64,000 nt of DNA from Fistulifera solaris (GCA_030295235.1 AP026157.1:372001-436000); one strand, 5' to 3'; positions 21,878-32,708 are shown, counted from the stretch's first letter. Notes: a model not told the origin generated them from the letters alone. Numbers and translations: made by a program.

Positions 21878-22411
21878 TCACTCGTCAATGCATTTGTAGC
21901 ACACTTCGTCGCTGTTGGCAATGTCCTGTATTCCAGTGACCGGGCCCGTGCCTTGAAGGGATGCATCGTTCACCTTCTGGTAGCCACCCGGGCACGTGAA
22001 CTCAAAGGTAGCATCGTAGAACAAGCCGCATCCCACCACGCCACTCCACGCACCATAAGAAAGCCCCACCGAATTGATCTCGGCAGTGGCAGCGAGCTGG
22101 CAGTCTTCCAACGTTCCGCCCACGGTGTAGCAATTGGGATACACCGATCCGGAACCAGTACAAAGACCATTACCGACAAAGGTGGTACACGTGCGAGTGC
22201 TGTCAGGGGGAACCACCGGTTCATCTCCTCCACCAAAGAGCCGGTCGCAGATGCCCTGTTGTTCTCGCGAGAAAAGAGATTCGTTCACCGCCCCAGCGGA
22301 TCCTGCACGCGTCGAGAATGTGAGATATTGGTGATGACGAGGATGATTGACATGAAGGACAAGTATCTTACCGAGAAACAAAGACAGAAGGTGGAACGTT
22401 GTACGCAGCAT
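21878..22411 (-). CDS. Small secreted 8-Cys family, copy C, 154 aa
   Basis: Exon 1 is 22411-22372 (MLRTTFHLLSLFL, signal peptide). The 69-nt intron is 22371-22303 (donor GTAAGA, acceptor GTGCAG). Exon 2 is 22302-21878. The intron is again phase 1 right after the signal sequence. The Cys domain reads RTCTTFVGNGLC, VYPNC, LEDCQLAA, SVGLSYGAWSGVVGC, FTCPGGY, GTGPV, VCYKC. This copy has an extra ~25-residue linker before the domain (SLFSREQQGICDRLFGGG) with one extra Cys. Same family as copies A, B and D; function unknown. The ORF extends further upstream, but the splice signals and paralogues support the start at 22411. Confidence 0.75.
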   Translation of the reverse strand: MLRTTFHLLSLFLGKILVLHVNHPRHHQYLTFSTRAGSAGAVNESLFSREQQGICDRLFGGGDEPVVPPDSTRTCTTFVGNGLCTGSGSVYPNCYTVGGTLEDCQLAATAEINSVGLSYGAWSGVVGCGLFYDATFEFTCPGGYQKVNDASLQGTGPVTGIQDIANSDEVCYKCIDE

Positions 22412-23375
22412 CGTAAAATTTTGGGAGATATTGGTGTCAAGGTGTAGAAAGTAACTAGAAAGTGAAAAAAGTGACAGCAAACAATAATAAACGCCAATAT
22501 TTGTTGGTTGTGCTTGTGACTTTCGTTGGATGATGGATCTTTTTGGTAAAGTAGTAAAGAAGTCATTACAGACTAGCTAGTGCCTTGCCCTACGGATGAT
22601 GCAGAGCAGAATTGCAAAAGATGAAAATTGTGAGCTAGAATGATTTAGTCTAGGTCGAGATCGAAAATGACTAGCTGGTCACTGGTTGACGATCCAGGAC
22701 CAGATCGGGACCAATTTGAGACTCCATGATCAAATAGCGATAGAAAACAATAGAGAATCCGGGATTATTCCAATAGCCTCGCTAGTTCTGCTCAAGATAG
22801 ACTTCGCCGAACCTAGGCCGAAAATGACTAGCTCGAGTCATGAAGGTCTGACGTCGTCGGCGGAGGAAGAAGATCAATAAGAACCCGGATGTATGACGTC
22901 ACGGAGAACCCGAAGAAGGATAGGGGTTACTGTGTGCCCAAGACAGCTAGAGGATCGTCAATGGTCATTGTTTTCCTACTTTGTATCAGCTGAATTGTAG
23001 AGAATGTCATTTTTATCATTATTTGTGTCCATCTGAACTTTGAACTTCAATAAGCAAAGGCGATACAAGATACGTTAAGATGACAATACTTTTTGGCAGT
23101 ATAGCCGGGCTACGCCCAATCTAAACTAAAAACTCTTCGTCACGGTTTGACCGATACATTGAGTAGTAGTTGGGAAAACTAAGAATACCTTCGTCTTCCT
23201 GGTTTGTACGCCGGACGCTGGTAGGGTTAGCTTAGGTCGGAGCGAGAGCTAAAGAGAGAAGAGAGCAACAGAGAACAGAGAGACTCTGATTGTTGAAGCT
23301 TGCATTATGTTTGTGCATTATGCAAAGAGTTACGTCGTGCTTCGTGCTGTCGTGCTGTGATCGATCACCGGAATA

Positions 23376-23950
23376 CCTTTCGATCATCGCATCGCTGAAT
23401 GTCGACCGCTGAGCCGCTGAGCAAAGCTATTTTCTTGGGCCTAGCATGATTGGACCTTTAATTTGGATGGAACAATCAGCTCACGGGTCGTGTGTGTGTG
23501 TCAACCTGGCTCCAACGGGCGATGCCAGACCAGAGATATCAACCCTCACGGGGACGTCTGCAATCTGACAACATAGACCCATCTAGCCTCTTTACTACTA
23601 AATTGATTATACTACATTACTACGGAATCCGAACGCCCATCTCCCAGCAGAAAGCAGATCTTCAACCCAGTAGAAGCGTTGTGTAAACGGCGGAAATTAA
23701 AGCAGAACACCACATTTGCCACGTGTGATGGTGGTGGCGAGGGACGATTCGATATCAGTTTCTTTCGCCCGACTCGAACTCCAACCCCCGAAGACGAAAG
23801 CCTTGGGGTTACCACTGGGCCACGGAGTGACCCCTCACGGGTCGTCAGTCGTCAGGAACGGGTCAAAGGTTCCGCCGCCCATGCGAATGGCAAAATCTAC
23901 AACTCAATAAACGTCATGGTCAACTTTCCTATTGCTATCGTCACGATTCT
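23376..23950. repeat. Diverged duplicate segment, left copy
   Basis: Shares with 24478-24690, in the same order: GCATCGCTGAATGTCG, a CAAAGCTA...TTTCTTGGG block, GATGGAACAATCA, a GGGTCGTCAG...GGAACGG block, and CTACAACTCAATAA followed by CGTCATGGTCA. The left copy carries an extra insert of about 250 bp. Confidence 0.6.
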
Positions 23951-24477
23951 AGACGCATTCGAACAAAAAGTTGAATTCTTTGTATAAAAGCAGTGGAACA
24001 AATCTTTTCTTACGGCCAACAAACAATGTCCCATGTCCCATACTTTTTCTAAGGCTTAGCAAGAATTCTCATGCCGGTACGTCCGTTGCATCAACCCTTT
24101 TGTACATGCAGCCTGCAGTGCGAGATTTTTTGTCTTGTTCGCGTTTGATTATAGTCCCATTACAATATTAGATCGAAAACTAATTATGCTTTCACCTTGG
24201 AATTTCGCGCAATTGCGATTTCAGCCGCCAATGCTCGCCCCCCTGACCTTCATGTTTTTACTATGATGCAAACAGTAAGTTCTACGAATCCACGACTGGA
24301 TTCCAGTCATGAGAATGCCGCAATCCTTCATTTTCGCGTTTGGTTATAGCCTCATTACATTCATAGACTTAATAATGCTAAACATGAGCTAACTACTTTC
24401 AATCTCAAGGATGGTGTGCGTGATTTGTGAGCTTGTTTGTTTCCGTTGGAACAGATAGACCTACTGTCTACGGAATA

Positions 24478-24690
24478 TCTTCTTTTCAATCGCATCGCTG
24501 AATGTCGTGCAAAGCTACTGTATTTCTTGGGATTTAATGTCTTTCATGATTAGACACTTGATGGAACAATCAAATCACGTTCATCGGGTCGTCAGGAACG
24601 GACAAAGGTCCCGCCTTGACGCATGGGCAATACCTACAACTCAATAAGCGTCATGGTCATCTCTTTTCTAATAATTCTATCGTCAGGACT
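24478..24690. repeat. Diverged duplicate segment, right copy
   Basis: Shorter partner of the segment at 23.38-23.95 kb, same orientation, with block-wise identity separated by diverged spacers. Not recognised as a known element. Confidence 0.6.
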
Positions 24691-24998
24691 CGCAGGACGG
24701 ATTGAAACTAAAACGTTGATTCTTGAAAGAGCAGTGGAAGTGGAACATCTGCGGCCCACACAAAAAATGGCCCATCCTCGTTTTATCTATCTAGCTACAA
24801 GGTACTACGGACTTGACTACTTGTATACGGAGTAAATAATAATATTCTGATGTCAGTATGTCCGTCGCTCGTTACTGAGACGATGAAAGCGAAAACGCGA
24901 CGACGGCGCACACAGCAAAACAAAAACGAAATCTGTTGGAGCAAAGAAAATGTACATTGAATTCATTTTCTACTCTCGAAAACTTGACAAAAAGAGAG

Positions 24999-25787
24999 AT
25001 GACAGATCGTAGCAAAAAGACACGATGGGGATCGTCCGCCGAGACGAGCAACAACTCGTCCATCAGCGACGAAGCGGCGCTGCAAGCACTGTTGTCGTCC
25101 GCACAAGCGCACAAAGACCAGCGTCAACGAGAAACGGAGGCGGCACGACGACGCTTTGACGAGAAACGAAAGAAACGTCCGCGCGAAGAAACCAGCAAGA
25201 CGAACGGAAATGAAGCCAAAGACGATTACTACGGACCAGCCAGCCGTGCGACAAAGGACGACAATTCACACAGCGACAACAAGAACGACGAGGATGCTCC
25301 GATCGACAAGCAAAAAGCGAATTTCGGGTTATCCGGTGCATTGACGAAAGATTCTCGTACCGGTAATGTGTACAAGGGAGTGTTACTGAAATTTCAAGAG
25401 CCACCAGAAGCTCGAACACCTAATACATTGTGGAGATTCTATGTCTTTAAAGAAAACAATCCAGATCCCATTGAAACCTTGCATGTCTCGAAACAAAGTG
25501 CGTTTCTGATTGGTCGGAATGCGGAGATTGCGGACATTGTAGTACATCATCCTTCGTGCAGTTCCCAACACGCAGTGCTGCAATATCGGGCCCTGCCGCG
25601 AGAGGATGGCCGTTTGCACTGTCAGCCCTACTTGTTGGACCTCGAATCGACCAACGGGACGTTTTTGAATGGGGTACGGATCGATGCGGCGCGGTATTAT
25701 CAGCTAAAAAAGGGGGATGTCCTGAAATTTGGGGCGTCGACGCGGGAATATGTGTTACTGACGGCGAATACGAAAAGTGTCAAGTAG
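24999..25787 (+). CDS. SNIP1/Pml1-like FHA-domain protein, 262 aa
   Basis: The ATG at 24999 (MTDRSKKTRWGSS) is the first proper start. The N-terminal ~120 residues are charged and disordered with RR/KK clusters (RRRFDEKRKKRPREE), as in splicing-associated proteins. The C-terminal FHA domain runs from LWRFYVFKENNPDPIETLHV through FLIGRNAEIADIVVHHPSCS and QHAVLQYR to LLDLESTNGTFLNG and LKKGDVLKFGASTREYVLL. The conserved FHA residues (GR, SxxH, NGT-x-N) are present. This order matches SNIP1 (animals), DAWDLE (plants) and Pml1 (yeast), which bind phosphothreonine and act in mRNA splicing/retention or small-RNA biogenesis in the nucleus. Orthology is inferred from architecture. Confidence 0.85.
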   Translation: MTDRSKKTRWGSSAETSNNSSISDEAALQALLSSAQAHKDQRQRETEAARRRFDEKRKKRPREETSKTNGNEAKDDYYGPASRATKDDNSHSDNKNDEDAPIDKQKANFGLSGALTKDSRTGNVYKGVLLKFQEPPEARTPNTLWRFYVFKENNPDPIETLHVSKQSAFLIGRNAEIADIVVHHPSCSSQHAVLQYRALPREDGRLHCQPYLLDLESTNGTFLNGVRIDAARYYQLKKGDVLKFGASTREYVLLTANTKSVK

Positions 25788-26348
25788 GAATATTGCCGCT
25801 GTGTTGAGTAAATGATCGCTTGACGACGAATAATCAAAGCGAAAATTCGATGATCAAGTGTACGGAACGATTGATTGACCCAACCATGAGGGATCTCTCC
25901 GCAAACGAGTCTCTGATTATTAGAATGGTGATGCTGTAGCCTCTACCGTCGGTTGCTCACAGCTTAGATAGATACGGTGAAAGTGAAATATCTCCCTGCT
26001 GTGTAACTGAGGTTGGACTGCATCCTTTCGTAGGTAAAGCAAGAACATAGAAATGTCACGACTGAGAATTTGGGTCACGATTACTTCATTCTTGGGGCAC
26101 ATGACGTTTTCGAATTATTTTGAAATTTCTTCATCATCATCGTGTAGCGACGCGGTCGACGATCATAATATGATGTGAAAGATTAAGCGCATTATTAAAT
26201 TAAATTATTACCCTGAAGTTGGTCAAACAATAAAATACAGCTTTTGAATCTGACTTGAAAAGCTTTGTTTGACGTTGCCGATCGTCAAGTATACCAGTTG
26301 ATTTTGCTCTTTCACCTAGACCAATTTTTCCCTCACCTTCCGATCATC
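25788..26348. other. Intergenic, nothing recognised
   Basis: 560 bp between the FHA gene and copy D of the Cys-rich family. No gene or repeat recognised. Confidence 0.4.
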
Positions 26349-26861
26349 ATGCGCGCTTCTTCCTTCTTCTTTTCCTGCATTTTCGGTAAGCTATTATCTT
26401 ACTGCAAGTCTATCTCCTACCATACATGTCAATTTTATTTACTCATTCGTTTTGGTAAAGGATATCCTGCAATGAGTTAGGGAATACAAGATTCCCTCTT
26501 GGTGCGCGATGAAATCTTGTGTGGAAATAATAGAGGAGACGACAACACTCGCTCGTGTTCGAATCAGGTTGGACTGGGTCTTTGTTTGGATGGTCAGATG
26601 AATTACTACCCCAACTGTTTCGCGGTCGGTGTCACAATCAACGATTGTGAGCAGGTAGCGACCAGCCAGAGGAATGCGATTGGCTGGGAATATTTTCGCG
26701 ATGAAAATGTGTGCAATATATTGTTTGATGCCACTGCAGCATTCAGTTGTCCAGCCAAATTTAATAAAAATGATGATCCAGCATTGGAAGGAAAGGGCCC
26801 CATTGATGATAGTGACGATGATACGCAATTCGGGGAGATTTGCTACGCATGTAGCAATTAG
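26349..26861 (+). CDS. Small secreted 8-Cys family, copy D, 135 aa
   Basis: Exon 1 is 26349-26385 (MRASSFFFSCIF, short signal peptide). The intron is 26386-26490 (donor GTAAGC, acceptor ACAAG). Exon 2 is 26491-26861. The junction codon G|AT gives Asp, exactly as in copies A and B. Family signature: RSCSNQVGLGLC, YYPNC, INDCEQVA, AIGWEYFRDENVC, FSCPAKF, EGKGPI, ICYAC. It is the only copy on the plus strand. The signal peptide is short, and a longer one from an upstream start was not found. No frame break. Function unknown. Confidence 0.72.
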
Positions 26862-27097
26862 GTCTGTTAAAATTTAAAGTCAGTATAAGCGTAAATAAAA
26901 CAACTGCGTAGTACAGGACAGCTTTGCCCTGTTGTATTCGTCGCTTCTCTGCGGCAATTCGCATAGGCAATGCACCATTGCGCAAATCTGCATCTAACTA
27001 CATCATGAATATCGCTCAGCGAGTTCGGGGCAAATGATGCTGAACCCAATACTTTTAAAGTCGAACACTATTGTAAATAAAAAAAGCTCGCCAAACA

Positions 27098-28810
27098 TCA
27101 AAACGGAAGTTGTGAAGTCGAGTACACTCCAGCCAAGGCGAACTCTTCGTCTTTGACGGTAATGTTTCCTGACCACATGTCGTCATCGTCGTCGAAATCG
27201 CCTGCCCTGGCCGCCGCAATTATAGCTCCGGGGGTAGCATCGACAAAAGCGGACCGACCGAAGTGATGACTGTCAATACTTCCCAGGGATAATGGAGCAG
27301 TACTGCCATCGAAGGATGCTTGCCGTAAAGTCGTTGTTCCTGAAGGCAACAAATGGACCTCTTTATCCGACAAGTGCGACGCTGTGTCGTGTGTATGATG
27401 GTCGTCACCGTAGCCTATCGAGCTGTATGTACTCGTCTCAGCGGTGGTATTCAATGACTTGTTCATTGCTTTGTATCTGGGGATTGTGATGGTGCTTGGT
27501 GTTGGAATATTCGAGAAATGTAATCCAACTCTCTGACTGGATGGGTGCGATGTGCCGTTGACTTTTTCATTCTCAATTTGCTCCACCCACTCCACAAAGG
27601 AACTTTCATCGTCGCCTTGACCACTACCAAACACAAACTCAGCACTCGCTGGCGTCCCGTGCTCTTTCTGGAACCGTTTTATGCGGCGTTGGTAGGCACT
27701 CCCTCCCAGAAAATTCATCTGAGACGACGACACTTCGTTCGTCCACACAGCACGAGGCGTGGTAGTCGCGGCTTGGTATCGAACGCTGCTGGATGGTTCG
27801 CCACGTATATCAGAGTTAATCGGACTGTGAAATTGACGCGTCGACGCTATTGAATATGCTCTGCTGCGGCGTTCGCGACTTCTTTGTGCCTGTTCCTCCA
27901 CCTGTAACGATGCAAACAAATGTTGTACTTCTGGTAGGGTTTCCTGTTGCGCAGTATGTCGCTGTAGCTCCGTTTGCTCCAACCGTTGAACGATACGGGG
28001 CGTAATATTTCTCGTATCATGCAATGTGTTTTCGAATGGATCGTCCTGGTCGGTCTTCCACTTTATGGGCTCTTCTTGATCCTGCTCAACGCTACTAAAC
28101 GTGTTTTTTGACGAATTGAGAGCACGGGGCGTTGTTCGATCTTGATTCGACTGATACCTCTGTTTAGGCGATATGCGTCGATGAAGATCGCTAATCATTT
28201 GTGCTTGATCTACTTCGTCTTCGGAAGGATTGCGTTTGTATTTTTGACAAATGAGCTTCCGTAGCACAGGGAGACGTCTGTGATATGAAGTAGAGTTATC
28301 CATTTCTGATGTCGTGTTATCGTTTTCAACAGAAATCTCGTTGCTGTTGCCTGTCTGCTTACTACAAACAAGTTTCTGCAGAGGGAGAGTGCGTGTTTGT
28401 GGAGACCCCGATTCGTTTTGGTCTTTTCGCTGTTGCGAAGCATGCGCCTCAAAGTCATTAACCGAGGTAGGAGAGCGCTGCCGCGATGAAGAAGTCGAAA
28501 TTGGTGTCAGTGGCTGTGTGCGGGTAGGACTGACCGAAGCAGAAGTCGTTTTATCGTTCTTTGAGGTCGGTGTAAATTGTCGCATGTGGTTCTTCTTCGG
28601 CTGCTGCTTCACTGTAAGTAATCCTAATTTCTCTGTTTCAGGTTCGGGCTCGGCAGTTGATTCATTCAAAATCAGTTCAAAGCCGGTTTCCGTTGCAGCA
28701 CAAGTGTCCAAATCATCAGCGAAACAATAAACGACAAGAATCTCGTTTCCGCGAGAGGGCGGAGAGGAGGAATGTTGTTGTGTTACGGCCTCCACTTTTC
28801 GCGATGTCAT
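27098..28810 (-). CDS. Disordered hypothetical protein, 570 aa
   Basis: Intact single-exon ORF from ATG 28810. No known domain recognised. The N-terminus has a short ordered-looking patch (NEILVVYCFADDLDTCA), followed by long Ser/Thr/Gln/Arg-rich low-complexity sequence with many SP/TP sites (TPISTSSSRQRSPTS, TPRALNSS, TPRIVQRL). A short helical stretch (LFASLQVEEQAQRSRERRSR) and a C-terminal acidic patch (FDDDDDMWSG) follow. The many S/TP motifs suggest a phosphoregulated scaffold, but that is only a guess. The length of the open frame and its codon regularity support a real gene. Confidence 0.6.
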   Translation of the reverse strand: MTSRKVEAVTQQHSSSPPSRGNEILVVYCFADDLDTCAATETGFELILNESTAEPEPETEKLGLLTVKQQPKKNHMRQFTPTSKNDKTTSASVSPTRTQPLTPISTSSSRQRSPTSVNDFEAHASQQRKDQNESGSPQTRTLPLQKLVCSKQTGNSNEISVENDNTTSEMDNSTSYHRRLPVLRKLICQKYKRNPSEDEVDQAQMISDLHRRISPKQRYQSNQDRTTPRALNSSKNTFSSVEQDQEEPIKWKTDQDDPFENTLHDTRNITPRIVQRLEQTELQRHTAQQETLPEVQHLFASLQVEEQAQRSRERRSRAYSIASTRQFHSPINSDIRGEPSSSVRYQAATTTPRAVWTNEVSSSQMNFLGGSAYQRRIKRFQKEHGTPASAEFVFGSGQGDDESSFVEWVEQIENEKVNGTSHPSSQRVGLHFSNIPTPSTITIPRYKAMNKSLNTTAETSTYSSIGYGDDHHTHDTASHLSDKEVHLLPSGTTTLRQASFDGSTAPLSLGSIDSHHFGRSAFVDATPGAIIAAARAGDFDDDDDMWSGNITVKDEEFALAGVYSTSQLPF

Positions 28811-29583
28811 TCTGTTCCGTTTTAATGCTTGACAAAGTGATGCTTTTAAAAAGCAAGCGATTAGTAAATTAGAAAACTAGAATGAGAAAGATTTTATTCT
28901 AAATATTCTCATCGCCGTCTTTTTTCGTGTTACGGCGTCGCGCTTTTGCAGTTATTATGAAGGTGAAAAAAGCGGGACTCGAAATATAATTCCAGTGCCG
29001 TAAACCAACACTCTGTTTGATAGTGGAAATTCAAGGTGTCGATCCTCGTATTTTTTCGACGTGAAAATAAAAGAATTTTTTAACAAGTAGTTCAGAATCA
29101 TCATTGTTGCGACTTTATCTACCCGTAATTAAATTTATATTCGCAGTTGAATGACAATGGACGGATGCGAGAGATGCAAAACGGAACATTTTGTTTCGAT
29201 TCTTGGCTGGCGTAAACCAACACTCCGTTTAATAGTGAAATTTCAAGGATTCACAAAAAATGGCTAGAATGTACTATGACCAAATGCGACACCATCGAAA
29301 TGGTGCTTGCGAACAAGGTGCTGTTAGCTTCGATAAAAGTGTTGGCCTTAGTCTGGTTGCTGCTGTTCAGTCGAAGTGTGGATTTCCTCATGGTTGCAAT
29401 AATGTCATTCGATGGATTAAAATCATCTATTCCAGAAATTCTGTACTCTACACAGACTTTCTGTAAGATCCGATCTCCCAAACTACGTAATAAGTAATGA
29501 AGGCTTTTAAATGTTCCAAAGTGAAAGAAACTCGACTGATTAAAAGAACAGTCCAAGCAAAGAGTCTTATAAGCGAAATCCGG
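28811..29583. other. Intergenic with two short dispersed repeat units
   Basis: About 770 bp. It carries two copies of a GTAAACCAACACTC...ATAGTG block near 28995-29035 and 29212-29250. This block accompanies the dispersed palindrome elsewhere in the window. No gene supported. Confidence 0.5.
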
Positions 29584-30912
29584 CTATGGGCATGTTGAGT
29601 CTATGCCTATTATTTCACGATACGGGACGAGACGCCGTCGCTTGCGCTTGCGCTGAATGGACCGGAAATCAGAGTTCCTGTAGATTGGTGACGTTGTCGC
29701 TGGTCGAGACACGCCTAATCCTAATCGGACAACCGTAGGGTCCCTTAAAAGTAACAAATGCAAGCAGGCCAAATCGCCGTTCGCTTGAATCATGGCTTCC
29801 ACTCGAACGTCGTGAGAGCCGGCCATCGGTTGTTGACACGACCCCTCCAAGTTTTTATAAATCTGATTCAATCGTACGTGACACTCAATCAAATATATGC
29901 TGGCGCTGCTTCCCGGGCACCAATTTGTCAGAGTAAGGTCCGTGATGTTACGATTCTGTTGCAGTACTTGCAACCAACTGCCAAAAATATCTTTGGAATA
30001 TTTCTTCTCGGTGAACACTTGCGTTACAGACTCAACGGAAGGGTGCTGCCGTAAAGCTTCAGTCACCGTGCGGCACAGAACCGTTTCCGAAACGTTGATT
30101 TCTTGCAGACGAATGCTAGTCAAGGACGAATTTGATTTCAATGCATCTACCAGTAGAATATCCCATTGATCCAGCTGATCGTTGAGCGGAGAGTCGTCAT
30201 ATTCAGTGACCAGATGCACTTTGTTTAACGTCAGTGATAGGAGTGTTGTTGAATTCGCTACAAAATTCGTCAACATATCCAGACTCGTAATTTGCATGTT
30301 GGTCAACTCCATGGATTGCAATTGCGGCATTCGTGGAATTTCCAGTAAAAGTCCCAAATCTTGTTTTCGGTCTGCGGTTTCATGAAAATAATCGTGCGTA
30401 TTGCAGAACGATATCTTCTTAAGTGACGAAAATGCTGTGGTGCTCGGTAAAAGACGCAAGAAGGATCGCTGATTCTCTAAAAATGGTTCGATATTATCCC
30501 AACAGTGCAATATCAGTTCTTCTAAATTCGGTCGTTCCTTCAAGATAATTTGAAATGTAGAAAACGGCACATGTCGAAACGAAATATCCACCATTCGAAG
30601 ATTGCGAAGCTTCATGAGCGGCCGTAAGAAACGGGCCAACCCTGCAAAGTATTCCGCCGTATAGCGCTCTTCCCCCACATTGACAAATAGATCCGTGATG
30701 GAGGTATTCCTTTCAATTACCGCACGCAGTTGTTTCTCTTGCTCAACAAGGCTTGGATGGTAGCAATCTCCCCGCAGGTTGCGGAGACGTCGTTTTTCGT
30801 TCTTGTAATGAACGTAATGTTTAATGATATCGATTTCTTTCTCCTCATTCTCTCGCACTATTTGCAGCAGCGAGGATCCGTTTGTATCTTCTGGGAAGGA
30901 AACAGACATCAT
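29584..30912 (-). CDS. Leucine-rich-repeat-like protein, 442 aa
   Basis: Intact ORF from ATG 30912. A charged helical N-terminus (ENEEKEIDIIKHYVHYKNEK) is followed by spaced LRR-type strands: MKLRNLRMVDISF, RPNLEELILHC, FSSLKKISFC, MPQLQSMELTNMQITSLD, STTLLSLTLNKVHL, NSSLTSIRLQEINV, HPSVESVTQ and NRNITDLTLTN. Spacing is irregular, close to the ribonuclease-inhibitor type common in diatom proteins. The C-terminus is basic (SIQRKRKRRRLVPYR), a possible nuclear signal. No enzymatic domain. Such proteins are usually interaction scaffolds; no partner can be named. Confidence 0.68.
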   Translation of the reverse strand: MMSVSFPEDTNGSSLLQIVRENEEKEIDIIKHYVHYKNEKRRLRNLRGDCYHPSLVEQEKQLRAVIERNTSITDLFVNVGEERYTAEYFAGLARFLRPLMKLRNLRMVDISFRHVPFSTFQIILKERPNLEELILHCWDNIEPFLENQRSFLRLLPSTTAFSSLKKISFCNTHDYFHETADRKQDLGLLLEIPRMPQLQSMELTNMQITSLDMLTNFVANSTTLLSLTLNKVHLVTEYDDSPLNDQLDQWDILLVDALKSNSSLTSIRLQEINVSETVLCRTVTEALRQHPSVESVTQVFTEKKYSKDIFGSWLQVLQQNRNITDLTLTNWCPGSSASIYLIECHVRLNQIYKNLEGSCQQPMAGSHDVRVEAMIQANGDLACLHLLLLRDPTVVRLGLGVSRPATTSPIYRNSDFRSIQRKRKRRRLVPYREIIGIDSTCP

Positions 30913-32708
30913 GAAGTATACAATTATGATCGAACAACTATCCTGTCAATAATGGAAAGTTGCAGCAAAAAATGGTGGCGATGACGACGAGATTTACGAT
31001 GAACGACTCGTGACTGCAATGCAGTCGTGGCTGTCCGTTAACCAACACTTTGGTTCTACAGTAACTTGACGCGGTAACTATGAGCTGCGATTTTGGTCAT
31101 AAAAATTACAGATTCATGTCGTGATGCTGTTGCAGGTAATTAAATTAAAATAGTGACCCTTTAACGCTATTTTCTTTTAGTAAAGTCGGAACAAATCTAT
31201 TTATAATGGGCCGAGGCTGTGTGTGTGTCCGTCCGTCACGGGTTAGAACCTTTTTGCCGCTTTTTTCCAGTTTTTCTTGGTCGAGTGGTTTTGACCCATT
31301 TCGGCTTGCGAACCCGCGAATCGCCAACATCACGTCCCGCCGACGGTTCAATCACTCTTTTGCTTTTCTCTTTTCCACGGGGAACGAGCCCCCCGTTTGC
31401 GGGAAGGGCGAGAACGACAAAAGCTCCCCGCAGAATAGCCCGCCGCAGGCGGCTAGTTATTTTTTTTAAAAAGGAGGGTTGAGCCATTTTCAAGATACAA
31501 TGCGTGACTTAAAATGCAGTCTTGGTAAAGTTGATGGACACTTCGGGCCTATAGTAAAAAACGAGAAACAGCGATACGCAATTGTTTTTCTACAAAAGTA
31601 TGGAGTCTGCATAGACTACTGGACTACTGGATGCCGCTGAAGGTAATTAGGTCGTCATAAGCTAGGTTTGACCCATTGAAGGTAACGGATTAGATGAAAA
31701 TCAATGATTGTGTTGATTGTTGAGCAGCTTTCCAAGTTTTTGGGCGAGACCATTTTGGGCGAGGCATCCTCAGCGAGTCGGCGAGACGGCGGCAAGTGTT
31801 CGAAAGGAATGATTGACTTATATACTTTTCATGTGCCCAGCAGTCAGAATCTGCGCATTAAGATTCTCTAGTCTCTAGTCCCATGTTTCGTCAATGCGGT
31901 TCGAAGTACATTTGTCAACGATTTGGATCAAGCATTTTTGCTGACTAATGCACGCATCTCTTGTAATACAGTAAAGTCAACAATGAGTTGCAGATGCAAG
32001 GAAACACAGCTAGAGCAATCACTTTCCTGTCCACTTTTTTCTATCAAAAAGTTAACTCTGATTCGTGAAATGACATAGCGGCGCAGAGATCTGGATTCCT
32101 TCACGTGCTCCTTCACGTGCTAGAAGAAGCTGCTTCGCACTGGCACGTGTCGCGTGCTGTCAAAAAGCAATAACCTCTCTCGACTATCAATGCGAACAAT
32201 CGTTTCGGAAAAAGAGGATGGGGTCGTTTGTCGTTTGCATCTTTATTGCATCCGCGAAAACAGTATCGTTGTTGTTAGCTTGTCCGTGTGCATCTCTGAC
32301 CCGACGATTCAAGATCATATATTCCATTCCATTTTATTTCAGATATTTAGGTCTATGTATTCTTCTCACAAGATATTTTCAATAAGTAAAAAACAACATA
32401 GGCATGTCAAATTACGATTACTATCAAAATTCTCCACGTGTCAAGGATCGTTATCATTTTCCTCCAATAGCCCCCAGTTCTACTCTACAATTAACTGTAG
32501 GCCATTCAGTTCCGAATTTCGTGCTCGCCACCAACAAAAATGAGGTGGAAAAATCCGGGAAAAAAAAAAAGATCAGTTTGAAATTGCATCTGGTTCATCA
32601 TCATCCTTCTTGAATACCTTTCTTAGCAAAAGGCCATCCTTCCAATCCTCTTTCTATTCAATAATAGTAGAAAGTCCTTGAAGTTTCACAGAGTCGCTCG
32701 CCTGCAGA
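30913..32708. other. Intergenic, 1.8 kb
   Basis: Contains palindrome copies at 31007-31031 and 31501-31526 and a GC-rich patch at ~31.2-31.48 kb with open frames on both strands. A short ATG ORF at 32404-32613 (MSNYDYYQNSPRVKDRYHFP) ends in a poly-Lys run. None is supported as a gene. Confidence 0.45.

Larger units (their letters stand above)
22412..24998. other. Gene-poor region with diverged duplication
   Basis: About 2.6 kb with no supported gene. Segments around 23.38-23.99 kb and 24.48-24.75 kb share blocks in the same order and are diverged duplicates. It contains a palindrome copy at 24290-24313, a TACGGAGTA motif near 24826 and a tRNA-like A/B box pair on the minus strand at 23772-23824. 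Confidence 0.5.

Noticed and set aside
31206-31493. Overlapping ~87-aa ORFs on both strands
   Set aside because: GC-rich sequence lacks stops by chance; peptides are basic low-complexity with no recognisable motif.
32404-32613. 69-aa ORF starting with a proper ATG
   Set aside because: Ends in a poly-A-encoded Lys run with no family resemblance; kept only as a note on the intergenic region.
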